Shown here: positions 34,385-43,697 of the stretch, in pieces
Position numbering within the stretch: position 1 is the first letter of the stretch
Layout: each line of letters opens with the position of its first letter
DNA from: Segetibacter sp.
Lineage (GTDB): Bacteria; Bacteroidota; Bacteroidia; Chitinophagales; Chitinophagaceae
DNA: 55,525 bases
Assembly (NCBI GenBank): GCA_028288485.1
Contig: JAQBNO010000144.1
Location: forward strand, 1 to 55,525
Reading direction: 5' to 3'
Translations under genes and position numbers: made by a program
Notes under the pieces: generated by a model
Told to the model about the DNA's origin: nothing
Database searches by the model: none
Seen by the model: only the letters and a program-made list of their open reading frames with translations

Positions 34385-37300
34385 ATGCAACACCTCAGGC
34401 TATTTTTATTATTTACCTCGGCCATTTCCCTGGCAGCATTAATAAAATCAAAGGCATCGTTTAATCATTTTCGTTTCCCCGATCCTGTTTTTGCCGACAC
34501 GACGAAAAAGAAAGATAGCATTGTGTATGAAACAGTAAAAGGACTTCCTTTAAAGCCTCAACGTAAAATAAATTTTTCTACAACAGAAGGAACGTGGACA
34601 TCAGTGGATATCAGTCCGGACGGTCAAACAATTGTATTTGACATGATGGGCGATATTTTCACCGTGCCCGTCTCAGGAGGTACGGCTACTCCTGTTGTAA
34701 AAGGTATTGCCTTTGAATCTCATCCCAGGTATAGTCCTGATGGCAAAAGACTGGTTTTTGTGAGCGACAGAAGCGGTGCCGACAACCTTTGGTATATCGA
34801 TTTTGAGAAAAAAGATACGGTGCAGCTTACCAAAGAAAAAAACATCGATATAGCAGATGCGGCATGGACACCCGATGGAAATTATATTGTTTATTCGAAG
34901 GGTCGCCGCATTCAGCAACTTCATATGATCCATAAAAACGGTGGCGGCGGCGTGCAATTAATGAGCGATGCAAATGTAAAAACAATTGATCCTGTCGTAA
35001 GTCCTGACGGTAGATACATCTATTATTCAAGAAGATCAGGTTCCTGGAACTACAATGCGCAATTACCGCAATATCAACTCGGACAATACGACCGGGAGAA
35101 TTCCAGGACAGCAACGATCACTTCAAGGTATGGATCAGCATTTACGCCGGTAGTATCAAAAGATGGTAAATGGTTAGTTTATGGTAGCAGGTACGAGGAT
35201 AAGACCGGTCTTATTTTACGTGACGTGAAGACAGGCGATGAGAAATGGCTGGCATATCCTGTTCAGAGAGACGACCAGGAATCTATTGCTACTTTAGGTG
35301 TGCTACCGGGTATGGCATTTACGCCTGACAGTAAAGCTCTACTGGCATCGTACGGCGGCAAAATACACAACATTCCGGTGGATGGTTCTGCCCCAAAAGA
35401 AATACCGATTGCAGTAAACCTGCAATTAGAGCTGGGACCAAAAGTAGCTTTCAATTACCCGGTAAGCGACTCATTAAAAACACTGGCGACCCAAATACGC
35501 GATCCAACACCTTCACCGGATGGTAAAAAACTGGCATTTACTGTTTTAAACCGTTTATATGTGATGGATTATCCTAACGGGACTCCAAAACGGCTTACGA
35601 CAAATAACATTACCGAAGCGCAGCCTGCCTGGTCTAAAGACGGAAATTCTATAGTATTTATAACCTGGACACCAAAGGGCGGTAATATGATCAAGGTAAA
35701 TGCAACCGGCAAAGCTTCTCAACTGATGCTGACGAAGGAACCAGGGTTATACCTAAACCCGGTATTTAATAACGAAGGAGATAAAGTTGTTTTTGAACGT
35801 GGGCAGGTAGAACAATTCAAAGAATCTACAGGGCCGGGATTTAATACAGCAAAGAACGAGATCTGCTGGATACCTGCGATTGGCGGTGAGATAAAAGTGA
35901 TAGATAATTCACGCAGCCGCTATAACCCACACTTTACAAAAGGTGAAGACAGGATCTACCTGAACAACAATAACGGCGACTTGCTTTCCATCCAATGGAA
36001 CGGCACCGATGAAAAGATCATTGCTCATATCAGCGGCATTACTCCTTATGGTTTTGCGGTACCTAATACTAAGTACGCCGCCGGTTCCGATAATTGTCTC
36101 ATGCGCGAGGAGGACGCTACAGAGCCTGATACAAAACCAAACAATGCCAATGTTATTTCAATGTCTCCCACTGGTGGGAAGGCACTGGCGCAGGTATCTA
36201 ATGAAATTTATGTAGTAGATATTCCGAAGACCGGTAAAACCGTCAATATATCTGTTGCAGATGCAGCTAACGCCCAGTTCCCGGCACGAAAGGTTACTGA
36301 GCTAGGTGGTGAATTTCCTTTCTGGGAGTCAAATGGTAAAAAAGCACATTGGAGTTTGGGTAATGCTCACTTTGTATATGATCTAGACAGGGCCGAACAA
36401 TTTGAAGACAGCATGCGGGTGGTGAAAAAAGCGGAAGCCAAAAGAAAAGCCGATTCGCTCGGATTAGCGGGAGACACCATGAAAGCTAACAGGATAATCG
36501 CCAAAATTGATTCACTCAAAAAAGATTTGAAGCCTAAAGAAGACCCCGCATACAAAGCGGAGGAAAACCAGGTAAAGGTTTATTTCACTAAAGACATTCC
36601 TATAGGTTCAGTATTGCTTAAAGGTGCACGTATTATAACCATGAAAGGCGACGAGGTGATTGAGAATGGAGACATACTGGTTGAAAATAACCGCATTAAA
36701 AGGATTGGCAAAACAGGTACGCTCAATGCTCCCGCGGCAGCCACAGTTATAGATGCGGCAGGTAAAACGGTTGTCCCGGGATTTGTGGATGTGCACGCTC
36801 ACATGTGGCCGCAATGGGGCTTGCATAAAAACCAGGTGTGGATTTACGCCGCTAACCTTGCCTACGGTGTTACTACTACACGCGACCCGCAAACAGCTAC
36901 AACAGATGTGCTTACCTATAGCGACATGGTAGATGCAGGTATGATGGAAGGACCGAGAGTATATTCAACAGGGCCGGGTGTTGGCTATTGGGCATATAAT
37001 GTAAAAGACTCTGCACAGGCAGAAAACATTCTAAAGCAATACAGCAAGTACTACCATACTAACTATATTAAGATGTACCTCACTGGTAACCGCCAGCAAA
37101 GGCAGTGGATCATCATGGCCGCTAAAAACCAGGGACTGATGCCTACTACTGAAGGCGGACTGGATATTAAATTAAATATCACCAACCTTTTAGATGGCTA
37201 TCCCGGTCATGAACATTCCATACCCATTTTTCCTTTATACAAAGACCTGGTTAAAACAATTGCAGATGCAAAAATGACGGTTACGCCAACACTGCTCGTT

Positions 37301-37861
37301 TCTTATGGCGGGCCGTGGGCCGAAAACTATTTTTACGAAACGGAGAAACCTTATCACGACGCGAAACTGCAATACTTCACCCCTTATGAAGAACTGGCGC
37401 AAAAGACCAGGAGACGGGGCGGCTGGTTTATGGACGAGGAGCACGTGTTTCAAAAGCACGCAAAATCAATGAAGTCGCTGGTAGAAACAAATGGCCTGGC
37501 AGGTATAGGCAGCCACGGACAATTGCAGGGATTAGGATATCACTGGGAACTTTGGGCAATGCAATCGGGTGGTATGCGACCAATGGATGCGCTTAAAGTA
37601 GCCACGATATTGGGAGCTACGGGTTTAGGTCTTGAAAGAGATTTAGGAAGTATTGAAACAGGTAAACTGGCCGATCTTATCATTCTCGATAAAAATCCCC
37701 TCGACAACATCCGCAATACCAACACCATCAAATATGTGATGAAGAACGGCCGTTTATACGACGGCAATACCTGCAACGAAATTTACCCCACTAAACATAC
37801 TTTGGTAAAAGATGAGTGGAAATATGAAAAGCCGGTAGTTAATACAGGGCTGCAAGAGTAA
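34385..37861 (+). CDS. amidohydrolase with N-terminal TolB/PD40 beta-propeller
   Basis: A 1158-residue exported protein in two halves. After a signal peptide, WD40-like PD40 repeats of the TolB kind run to residue about 650 (SPDGQTIVFDMMGDIFTVPV, YSPDGKRLVFVSDRSG, SPDGKKLAFTVLNRLYVMD). The C-terminal half is a metal-dependent amidohydrolase. It has FVDVHAHMWPQWG (HxH metal ligands, residue about 803), a second histidine region YPGHEHSIP, and the closing GKLADLIILDKNPLDNI. Such fusions are probably periplasmic peptidases or imidodipeptidase-like enzymes. The ATG at 34385 is chosen over an upstream TTG because it opens the signal peptide. A terminator follows about 50 bases after the stop. Confidence 0.9.
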   Translation: MQHLRLFLLFTSAISLAALIKSKASFNHFRFPDPVFADTTKKKDSIVYETVKGLPLKPQRKINFSTTEGTWTSVDISPDGQTIVFDMMGDIFTVPVSGGTATPVVKGIAFESHPRYSPDGKRLVFVSDRSGADNLWYIDFEKKDTVQLTKEKNIDIADAAWTPDGNYIVYSKGRRIQQLHMIHKNGGGGVQLMSDANVKTIDPVVSPDGRYIYYSRRSGSWNYNAQLPQYQLGQYDRENSRTATITSRYGSAFTPVVSKDGKWLVYGSRYEDKTGLILRDVKTGDEKWLAYPVQRDDQESIATLGVLPGMAFTPDSKALLASYGGKIHNIPVDGSAPKEIPIAVNLQLELGPKVAFNYPVSDSLKTLATQIRDPTPSPDGKKLAFTVLNRLYVMDYPNGTPKRLTTNNITEAQPAWSKDGNSIVFITWTPKGGNMIKVNATGKASQLMLTKEPGLYLNPVFNNEGDKVVFERGQVEQFKESTGPGFNTAKNEICWIPAIGGEIKVIDNSRSRYNPHFTKGEDRIYLNNNNGDLLSIQWNGTDEKIIAHISGITPYGFAVPNTKYAAGSDNCLMREEDATEPDTKPNNANVISMSPTGGKALAQVSNEIYVVDIPKTGKTVNISVADAANAQFPARKVTELGGEFPFWESNGKKAHWSLGNAHFVYDLDRAEQFEDSMRVVKKAEAKRKADSLGLAGDTMKANRIIAKIDSLKKDLKPKEDPAYKAEENQVKVYFTKDIPIGSVLLKGARIITMKGDEVIENGDILVENNRIKRIGKTGTLNAPAAATVIDAAGKTVVPGFVDVHAHMWPQWGLHKNQVWIYAANLAYGVTTTRDPQTATTDVLTYSDMVDAGMMEGPRVYSTGPGVGYWAYNVKDSAQAENILKQYSKYYHTNYIKMYLTGNRQQRQWIIMAAKNQGLMPTTEGGLDIKLNITNLLDGYPGHEHSIPIFPLYKDLVKTIADAKMTVTPTLLVSYGGPWAENYFYETEKPYHDAKLQYFTPYEELAQKTRRRGGWFMDEEHVFQKHAKSMKSLVETNGLAGIGSHGQLQGLGYHWELWAMQSGGMRPMDALKVATILGATGLGLERDLGSIETGKLADLIILDKNPLDNIRNTNTIKYVMKNGRLYDGNTCNEIYPTKHTLVKDEWKYEKPVVNTGLQE

Positions 37862-37912
37862 TAACGACGTTACATCGTACGACCAAAAAGGATCGTCCAT
37901 TCGTAATCCGGT

Positions 37913-37948
37913 ATAGTAAAGGCCACTTATTTGAGTGGCCTTTACTAT
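37913..37948 (+). terminator. hairpin terminator of the amidohydrolase gene
   Basis: A 15-bp stem with core AGTAAAGGCCACT (37915-37927) and AGTGGCCTTTACT (37934-37946), 6-base loop, then ATTTG. It is nearly symmetric and could act both ways. Confidence 0.8.
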
Positions 37949-38011
37949 TTGAATACCTTTCCCCGCATGGCATCCTTTCTTTAAATCACTTTTTGAAGGG
38001 ATTTAGAGGGT

Positions 38012-38061
38012 GGGGTACCGGCTTTTGTATTAAACATTGTTCCCATGAAAGGAACGGGTAC
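38012..38061 (-). repeat. degenerate dispersed element, copy V
   Basis: The minus strand begins GTACCCG, then the hairpin TTCC..GGAA, then CAATG. It ends with a strong box 2 AAAAGCCGGTACCCC. Order and length match the element family, but box 1 differs at several bases. Confidence 0.5.
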
Positions 38062-38134
38062 GGTCGCTTACCGGTACTGTTTGTAGTTGCTTCGGCAGAA
38101 ATGCTTTATGCTACCCGGTTGTCGCAGACAGTAA

Positions 38135-38677
38135 ATGGAAAGCCGTACTTTTAAAAAAACAAAAGCCTTGAAAAAATCGTTTGCATACCTGCCATTATTC
38201 TTTCTGCTTTTTACGATTGTAATTGCAGCATCCTGTCAGCAACAGGATGTTACAACCATCATTCTTGTCCGGCATGCAGAAAAGGACTCGGTTGGCGGAG
38301 GCAATCCTGCTTTGTCTGCAGCCGGTACTCAAAGAGCTGCAAGACTACAGGCAACGCTTAAAGAATATACTCCGGGTGCTTTTTATAGCACTGATACTAA
38401 AAGAACAAAGGAAACAATATCGCCCTGGGCAAAAGCTACTGGAAAGGAAATAGAAATTTACGACCCTAAAGCACAGGAAACTTTTGCAAACGTTTTAAAA
38501 ACACAAACGGGCAAGACAATGGTCGTAGTAGGTCACAGCAATACAATTCCGGCACTTGTTAATCTTTTAGCCGCCACCCAAGAATACAAGCAGCTTCCCG
38601 ACAACGAATACAGTAAGATTTTTATAGTTACGATTAGCAAAAATGGAACTGCCGGAGTGAAGGTGCAGAACTACTGA
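38135..38677 (+). CDS. histidine phosphatase (phosphoglycerate mutase-like) lipoprotein
   Basis: A 180-residue protein of the histidine phosphatase superfamily, SixA-like in size. It has a lipobox IAASC with the cysteine at residue 34, so it is probably a membrane-attached periplasmic lipoprotein. The RHAEK motif carries the phospho-accepting H47. The later VVVGHSNT supplies the second histidine, and STDTKRTKETISPW is also family-typical. The phosphorylated substrate cannot be told. No neighbouring gene suggests a partner. Confidence 0.87.
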   Translation: MESRTFKKTKALKKSFAYLPLFFLLFTIVIAASCQQQDVTTIILVRHAEKDSVGGGNPALSAAGTQRAARLQATLKEYTPGAFYSTDTKRTKETISPWAKATGKEIEIYDPKAQETFANVLKTQTGKTMVVVGHSNTIPALVNLLAATQEYKQLPDNEYSKIFIVTISKNGTAGVKVQNY

Positions 38678-38862
38678 TATCGCACACCTCCCATCGCCGT
38701 GGTTAAAGTGAAGAAGAGGATTGTACCCGTTACACTGCCTTCAACGTATTCCAATGTCGCAGTTCCGAACCTTGTTTTTTGCAGATGCAGAACATTGCAC
38801 TAACATTGCAGCCGATAATGCACACAGGTGGAAAGTGCATTTATTAAGCGAGAAAAAACAAT

Positions 38863-39168
38863 ATGAATAAACAATTTTCCGGTTCAATTGGGTGGCTTCG
38901 TATCATAGGCATTTTTGAAGGCATCTCACTTCTGGTATTACTGGGCATCGCGATGCCATTAAAATATGCTGCAGGAAAACCCGAAGCAGTAAAATATACA
39001 GGTTGGATACACGGGTTATTATTTGTCGCTTTTATCGCAGCAGTATTATATGTGTATTATCAGAAAAACTGGCCTTTTAAAAGAGTAGTCTTAGCCTTTA
39101 TTGCCGCCTTTCTTCCTTTCGGAACCTTTGTTTTCGATAAGTGGTTACAAAAGCAGGTAAAAGATTAA
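38863..39168 (+). CDS. DUF3817 small membrane protein
   Basis: A 101-residue protein with three hydrophobic segments: residues about 12-30, 45-63 and 70-90. The pattern LRIIGIFEGISLLVLLGIAM followed by KYTGWIHGLLFVAFI is characteristic of DUF3817. It is an inner-membrane protein of unknown function. In other bacteria the domain occurs alone or fused to transporters. It stands alone here, and gene debris follows it. Confidence 0.85.
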   Translation: MNKQFSGSIGWLRIIGIFEGISLLVLLGIAMPLKYAAGKPEAVKYTGWIHGLLFVAFIAAVLYVYYQKNWPFKRVVLAFIAAFLPFGTFVFDKWLQKQVKD

Positions 39169-39956
39169 ACAGACTTATGAAAGCAACCGTCTGCTTTTGC
39201 TTTTCAATTCTCCTTCGCACTAATATGGTAAAGGATAACGGAACCTTGATCACCAGGTTTTGTAACTACTGATTTTATACGAAGCCAGGAAAAATCATGT
39301 TGAAGCCACAGTAGCATCGCTGTAGCAATCCAGGGAACAATGAAAGGAACCGGCTGTTATCGTGCCTTTCCTGATTTTTCCCGTTTCATCAGGGGTTACT
39401 TTCCTTTCATCCGGGAAAAGAAAATGACAAAAAGCTGCAGATTGTACTGGTCCTCGATTGGTGTACCGCCCGTAAACCATTCTACGCTGTACTTAACATC
39501 ACACCAAAATTTCTAACAGGTCCGGGCTCTGTTTCCAGTTTTAACTGTGCTTGCAGCAATATAACCAGGTTTTACAGATACAGGAATAATCATTTTCCCT
39601 GCTTTTGCCAGTACTATGGCAAAGGCAGGAAGCTTTACAATAAACTGCTCAAGGTTTTTACCTAACAGCTCCGCGCCAATTAATTCTACTGCATCTCCGG
39701 TTGCTTATTTCAAGTTACTGAGGCGTTGCATTCAGTGTAATTTCATTTTTATTGCCTGCCGGTTTTGGTGCGCCTGTTACTGTGTAATCAATGGAACGCA
39801 ACTGAATATCCTTTAAAAAATGCTCCGCACCTTCGTTTTGAAACTGTAATTGGCCGCTGGCCGTTTGTTCATTCAGATCAGTTAACTCCAACCCTGTGGC
39901 TACGAAAGGTTATAGCATTGTATTGCCCGGTAGCAGAATTTTTGTTAGACCTTATT
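39169..39956 (-). pseudogene. decayed gene(s) of unknown family
   Basis: Minus-strand frames contain protein-like pieces broken by stops and frameshifts. From upstream to downstream they are ELTDLNEQTASGQLQFQNEG and IQLRSIDYTVTGAPKPAG; then AFAIVLAKAGKMIIPVSV and KPGYIAASTVK; then FLFPDERKVTPDETGKIRK; then WLRIKSVVTKPGDQG. The order looks collinear, so one former secreted protein of more than 250 residues is plausible. I do not recognise the family. It lies directly behind the GH26 gene on the same strand and may have belonged to the same transcript. Confidence 0.45.
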
Positions 39957-41105
39957 TTAGAAAATACCTAAAAACTTTTTCCTGCCATAAATATTCTTCA
40001 AATCGTTTTCGAATAAAGTATACGGGTCATCGTAAAACTTCATAAAATCAGGCACACTTACCTGGCCAGGAAAAGGAGCATAAAAATGGGTTGGACTACG
40101 GCTGTCGTTACGCCAGACAAGTACATAACACAAGTTCATTTTGTGCGACTTCATCACTTTCAAAAGCGTGTTGGTCCACCAGGTAGCGTTGGGAATAGAC
40201 TCAAGCCCGGTTTCAGTAAACGCCGCTAACTTCCCTGCTTTTAATGCATAATCAGAAACAATTTTGAGCTTTAAAATAGCTGCATCAAGGTCGTAGCGGT
40301 TGTCGCGGCCCATGTCGCCATAGTTGTCTACCCCAACCATATCCACCCATTCATCACCCGGGTACCGGTCAAGATACTCTTGTTGTGTTTTAAACCTGTT
40401 ATCAGGTGAAAAGGCATAGATAAAATTATGAACACCAAGACTGTCTCTCAGGTACGACACGGTGAAGCGCCATAATGAAAGAAACTCTTCTTTTGTACAA
40501 TGTGGTTTGCCCCACCAAAACCATCCACCATCAAACTCGTGGTAAGGGCGAAAGATCATGGGCACCAGTTTCCCGTCTCTGCCGCGCACACTGTTTGCCC
40601 AGTCGCCAATCCCTTTCAGGATTTCTTTGTACTGCTGATGGGCAGTTCCGCCTGGGATAAGCAATTTTACAGTTGGTTTCGAAAGAGAATCGACCCAGTT
40701 GAAACCACCCTTGTAAACAGGATTAGAAAAATGCCAGGCTGCTGTAATTACACCACCACGGTCATAAGTATCGGCCACAATTTTCCGGTTATCGTCTTTC
40801 GACTTTTGAATTGCTTGTGCCGACCGGCCGCTATAACCGCTGAAATCAACGCCTATAACTGCAGGATGAGAACCGGTAACGGATTTTACATCCGACCTGC
40901 CCGCATCTCCCGACCAGCCGTGACCATATTCAGTAGCGTGCTGGTGGCCGAATAAAGTATGTTCTCCCGATAATTCTCCAAGGTTCTTATACAAAGCCTT
41001 CGTTTCTTTAGTTGCCTTTCCATCTGTCAACCTTTTCTGTTGTGAATTAGCGGCCAGCGTAAGAAAAACGGAAAAAATCGCCAGAAATAAAAGATTGTTT
41101 TTCAT
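39957..41105 (-). CDS. GH26 beta-mannanase
   Basis: A 382-residue secreted endo-1,4-beta-mannosidase-like enzyme with a cleavable signal (LFLAIFSVFLTLAANSQQ). The acid/base glutamate is E190 in FRPYHEFDGGWFWWG, the family signature. The nucleophile is E298 in AAFTETG. GVDNYGDMG and the early GEHTLFGHQHATEYGHGW are also GH26-typical. It should cut the backbone of beta-mannans in the periplasm or at the surface. It diverges from a GH5 gene across a 170-base promoter region, so the two may be co-regulated. Unknown debris follows it. Confidence 0.94.
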   Translation of the reverse strand: MKNNLLFLAIFSVFLTLAANSQQKRLTDGKATKETKALYKNLGELSGEHTLFGHQHATEYGHGWSGDAGRSDVKSVTGSHPAVIGVDFSGYSGRSAQAIQKSKDDNRKIVADTYDRGGVITAAWHFSNPVYKGGFNWVDSLSKPTVKLLIPGGTAHQQYKEILKGIGDWANSVRGRDGKLVPMIFRPYHEFDGGWFWWGKPHCTKEEFLSLWRFTVSYLRDSLGVHNFIYAFSPDNRFKTQQEYLDRYPGDEWVDMVGVDNYGDMGRDNRYDLDAAILKLKIVSDYALKAGKLAAFTETGLESIPNATWWTNTLLKVMKSHKMNLCYVLVWRNDSRSPTHFYAPFPGQVSVPDFMKFYDDPYTLFENDLKNIYGRKKFLGIF

Positions 41106-41275
41106 GTATGTATATTATTCTTGTAATCCTAAAGCGGCAAGGTAATATTGACAAACTTTAAAAACACATACTTCTTTAACTAAAGTTGGTTTATTGTTGC
41201 GCTTTTTTAACGCCGGTTCCTATTACTGATTAATTTACCCGGCCTTTTATTCATACAATTTTAATAAGCAGAAAA

Positions 41276-42298
41276 ATGTACGTGAGACGAGTTTTCAGGA
41301 AAGAGTGCTCCTTTTTAATGATGTTATTGATCACTTCCTTATCATTTGCACAATCAAAGACTTCGCTGAGCGCGGTAAGCGTTAAAGGAAACCAGTTTAT
41401 GACAGCAGATGGGAAAGCAATTGTTTTCAGAGGATTGGATGCAAGTGATCCTGACAAGCTTTCAAAAAACGGCCACTGGAATAAAGAATATTTCCAGGAA
41501 GTAAAAAATTGGGGCGCCAACATTGTCCGGTTCCCTGTTCACCCCACTGCATGGCGAAGTCGTGGAAAAGACAATTACCTCAAATTATTGGACGAGGGTG
41601 TACAGTGGGCAGGCGAATTAGGTTTATACGTAATCATCGATTGGCACACTATCGGTAATCTTCGTACCGAGATGTACCAGAGCGCGATGTACGAAACAAC
41701 TAAAAAAGAAACGTTTGAATTCTGGAGAACGATGGCGCAACATTACAAAGACAATACAACCGTTGCCTGTTTCGAGTTGTTCAACGAACCGACGATCCAG
41801 GGCGGGCAGTTGGGCGTTTGCAGCTGGCAGGATTGGAAACAAATGAACGAGGAAATGATTGGTATCATCAGGGCAAACGGATCAAAAGCTGTTCCCCTTG
41901 TGGCCGGTTTCAATTGGGCCTACGATCTTACGCCGGTAGCAAAAGAGCCTATAAATGCTGAAGGAATTGCTTATGTAAGTCATCCCTACCCTATGAAACG
42001 CGAAAAACCATGGGAAGCAAAATGGACGGCCGACTGGGGCTTTGTAGCTAAAAAATATCCCGTGATCTTAACCGAGATTGGTTTCTGTGGTGCGGATGAA
42101 AGAGGAGCGCATGTTCCCGTGATCAGCGACGAATCGTATGGCGACGCGATTACAAAGTATTGCAACGACAACGGAATCTCGTATACCGTTTGGGTTTTTG
42201 ATCCTCAATGGGCTCCCATGTTAATTAGTGATTGGAATTTTACCCCTACCCGCCAGGGACGTTATTTTAAAAATGCCTTACAAAAAGGAAATAAATAA
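41276..42298 (+). CDS. GH5 endo-glycanase (cellulase/mannanase superfamily)
   Basis: A 340-residue GH5 enzyme with a signal peptide (MMLLITSLSFAQ within the first 26 residues). The acid/base is E171 in CFELFNEPT and the nucleophile is E267 in PVILTEIGFCG. Other conserved residues lie in NIVRFPVHPTAW and IIDWHTIG. The second half is short, with no binding module. Activity could be on beta-glucan or beta-mannan. The divergent GH26 beta-mannanase favours mannan. Translation could also begin at the ATG-ATG near residue 15, but the upstream start gives a basic n-region. Confidence 0.92.
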   Translation: MYVRRVFRKECSFLMMLLITSLSFAQSKTSLSAVSVKGNQFMTADGKAIVFRGLDASDPDKLSKNGHWNKEYFQEVKNWGANIVRFPVHPTAWRSRGKDNYLKLLDEGVQWAGELGLYVIIDWHTIGNLRTEMYQSAMYETTKKETFEFWRTMAQHYKDNTTVACFELFNEPTIQGGQLGVCSWQDWKQMNEEMIGIIRANGSKAVPLVAGFNWAYDLTPVAKEPINAEGIAYVSHPYPMKREKPWEAKWTADWGFVAKKYPVILTEIGFCGADERGAHVPVISDESYGDAITKYCNDNGISYTVWVFDPQWAPMLISDWNFTPTRQGRYFKNALQKGNK

Positions 42299-42345
42299 TT
42301 ACTATTTTACTCAGTGTTTACTTGTAGTTCCAGTGTCGCCAGGTA

Positions 42346-42407
42346 GGAGTTTTTTGGTAACCACCGATATCTCCTGGTGGATCTCCGGTTGTGTCACTCA
42401 CTTCTAC
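42346..42407 (-). repeat. dispersed bipartite intergenic element, copy O
   Basis: The minus strand has GTAGAAGTGAG, TGACACAAC (42407-42388), then box 2 GGTTACCAAAAAACTCC. As in copy N the first bases are GTAG. Confidence 0.8.
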
Positions 42408-42472
42408 CGTATCTTTTCATAGCGTCTTTGCTTAATGATGAATATTTTATCATCAAAAACTTTTGAAAAAAA

Positions 42473-43558
42473 ATGAAACGGTCACAGCATTCACTTGCAA
42501 AAAATAAATTTTTTGGTGCCGGCATTTTGTGCATTTTCCTGCTTATAGACGTACAGGCACAAGTAAACAAGTATATTCCGGTTAAGCAGGTTGCTGCCGA
42601 ATTCAAAGCATTGCTACAAAGACCTGCTGTCGACTTTAACCCGGAATTTCAATCGACTCCTACCGATTCGGTGCTTATAGAAAAAGGCTTCATCTATTCC
42701 CAAAAAAACGAAAAGATTCCCGTCCTAATTTATAAGCCTGTATCCACTAAGGTTACATCCTTTCCTGCGGTCATTTGTCTCCATGGTACAGGAGGAAATA
42801 AGGACCAGGAAGACATCCGGGACCTATTGTACAGGTTCACCCGGAAAGGTTTTATGGGAGTAGCAATTGACGCAAGATACCACGGTGAGCGAATAGCAGG
42901 TGGTGCTCATGGAAGCAAAGAATATGCTGAAGCTATCACCAGGGCTTGGGAAAATAAAGATCCAGACCGGCAGGAACGCCCCTTCTATTTTGACACCGTC
43001 TATGACTTATGGAGGTTGACAGATTATTTGTCTCAAAGGCGCGATGTTCAAAAAACCCGGATAGGAATGATAGGTATCTCGATGGGCGGAATAGAAACCT
43101 GGATGGCTGCTTCAGTCGATCAACGAATTAAGGTAACGGTGCCTGTAATTGCAGCACAAAGCTTCAGGTGGTCTCTCGAAAATGATCAATGGCAGGGACG
43201 GGCAAGAACAATTCTGGCTGTGCACGAACAGGCAGCAAAAGACCTGGGCGATTCAACGGTGAATAAAGAAAATGTGAAAGCAGTATGGGACAAACTGGTA
43301 CCCGGAATAACCGGTAAGTTCGATTGTCCTTCTATGATACGCCTTTTTGTGCCGCGTCCTCTCCTGTTACTGAACACGGAAAAAGACCCCAACAATCCTC
43401 TCCCCGGCGCAAAGATTGCTTTTGAGTCGGCAAAAAGAGCTTACCGATCTGCCAACGCATCAAAAAAGCTGCAGGTAGATGTTGCACCAAACGAACCCCA
43501 CCGGTTTATATCAAAACATAAAGAAATGGCAATTGCTTTTTTTGCCAAATGGCTGTAG
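42473..43558 (+). CDS. exported alpha/beta hydrolase (dienelactone-hydrolase/acetyl-esterase-like)
   Basis: A 361-residue protein with a signal peptide (FGAGILCIFLLIDVQAQ). The alpha/beta-hydrolase fold shows CLHGTGGNKDQ (oxyanion region, residue about 105), the nucleophile elbow GISMGG (residue about 203) and a late PNEPHRF histidine. An acid is in LLNTEKDPNNP. Related proteins are acetyl xylan esterases or abhydrolases that remove ester groups from polysaccharides. Its position after GH26/GH5 fits deacetylation of mannan, but this is inference. It is followed by a 36-base hairpin. Confidence 0.85.
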   Translation: MKRSQHSLAKNKFFGAGILCIFLLIDVQAQVNKYIPVKQVAAEFKALLQRPAVDFNPEFQSTPTDSVLIEKGFIYSQKNEKIPVLIYKPVSTKVTSFPAVICLHGTGGNKDQEDIRDLLYRFTRKGFMGVAIDARYHGERIAGGAHGSKEYAEAITRAWENKDPDRQERPFYFDTVYDLWRLTDYLSQRRDVQKTRIGMIGISMGGIETWMAASVDQRIKVTVPVIAAQSFRWSLENDQWQGRARTILAVHEQAAKDLGDSTVNKENVKAVWDKLVPGITGKFDCPSMIRLFVPRPLLLLNTEKDPNNPLPGAKIAFESAKRAYRSANASKKLQVDVAPNEPHRFISKHKEMAIAFFAKWL

Positions 43559-43565
43559 AGACAGG

Positions 43566-43601
43566 TGTTGTAGGCACAGGTTGCGACCTGTACCTACAAC
43601 A
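43566..43601. repeat. 36-bp hairpin (terminator-like or palindromic repeat)
   Basis: TGTTGTAGGCACAGGT pairs with ACCTGTACCTACAACA except for one C-A mismatch, loop TGCG. It lies 7 bases after the hydrolase stop codon and has no T-run. Confidence 0.7.
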
Positions 43602-43697
43602 GATCGTACAAAAATTAATTGCACCTTTAATGTAGACGAGATATAACTTAGCGAACAAAATATAAAACACGTTGTAGGAATATTTAAATCAATACTC

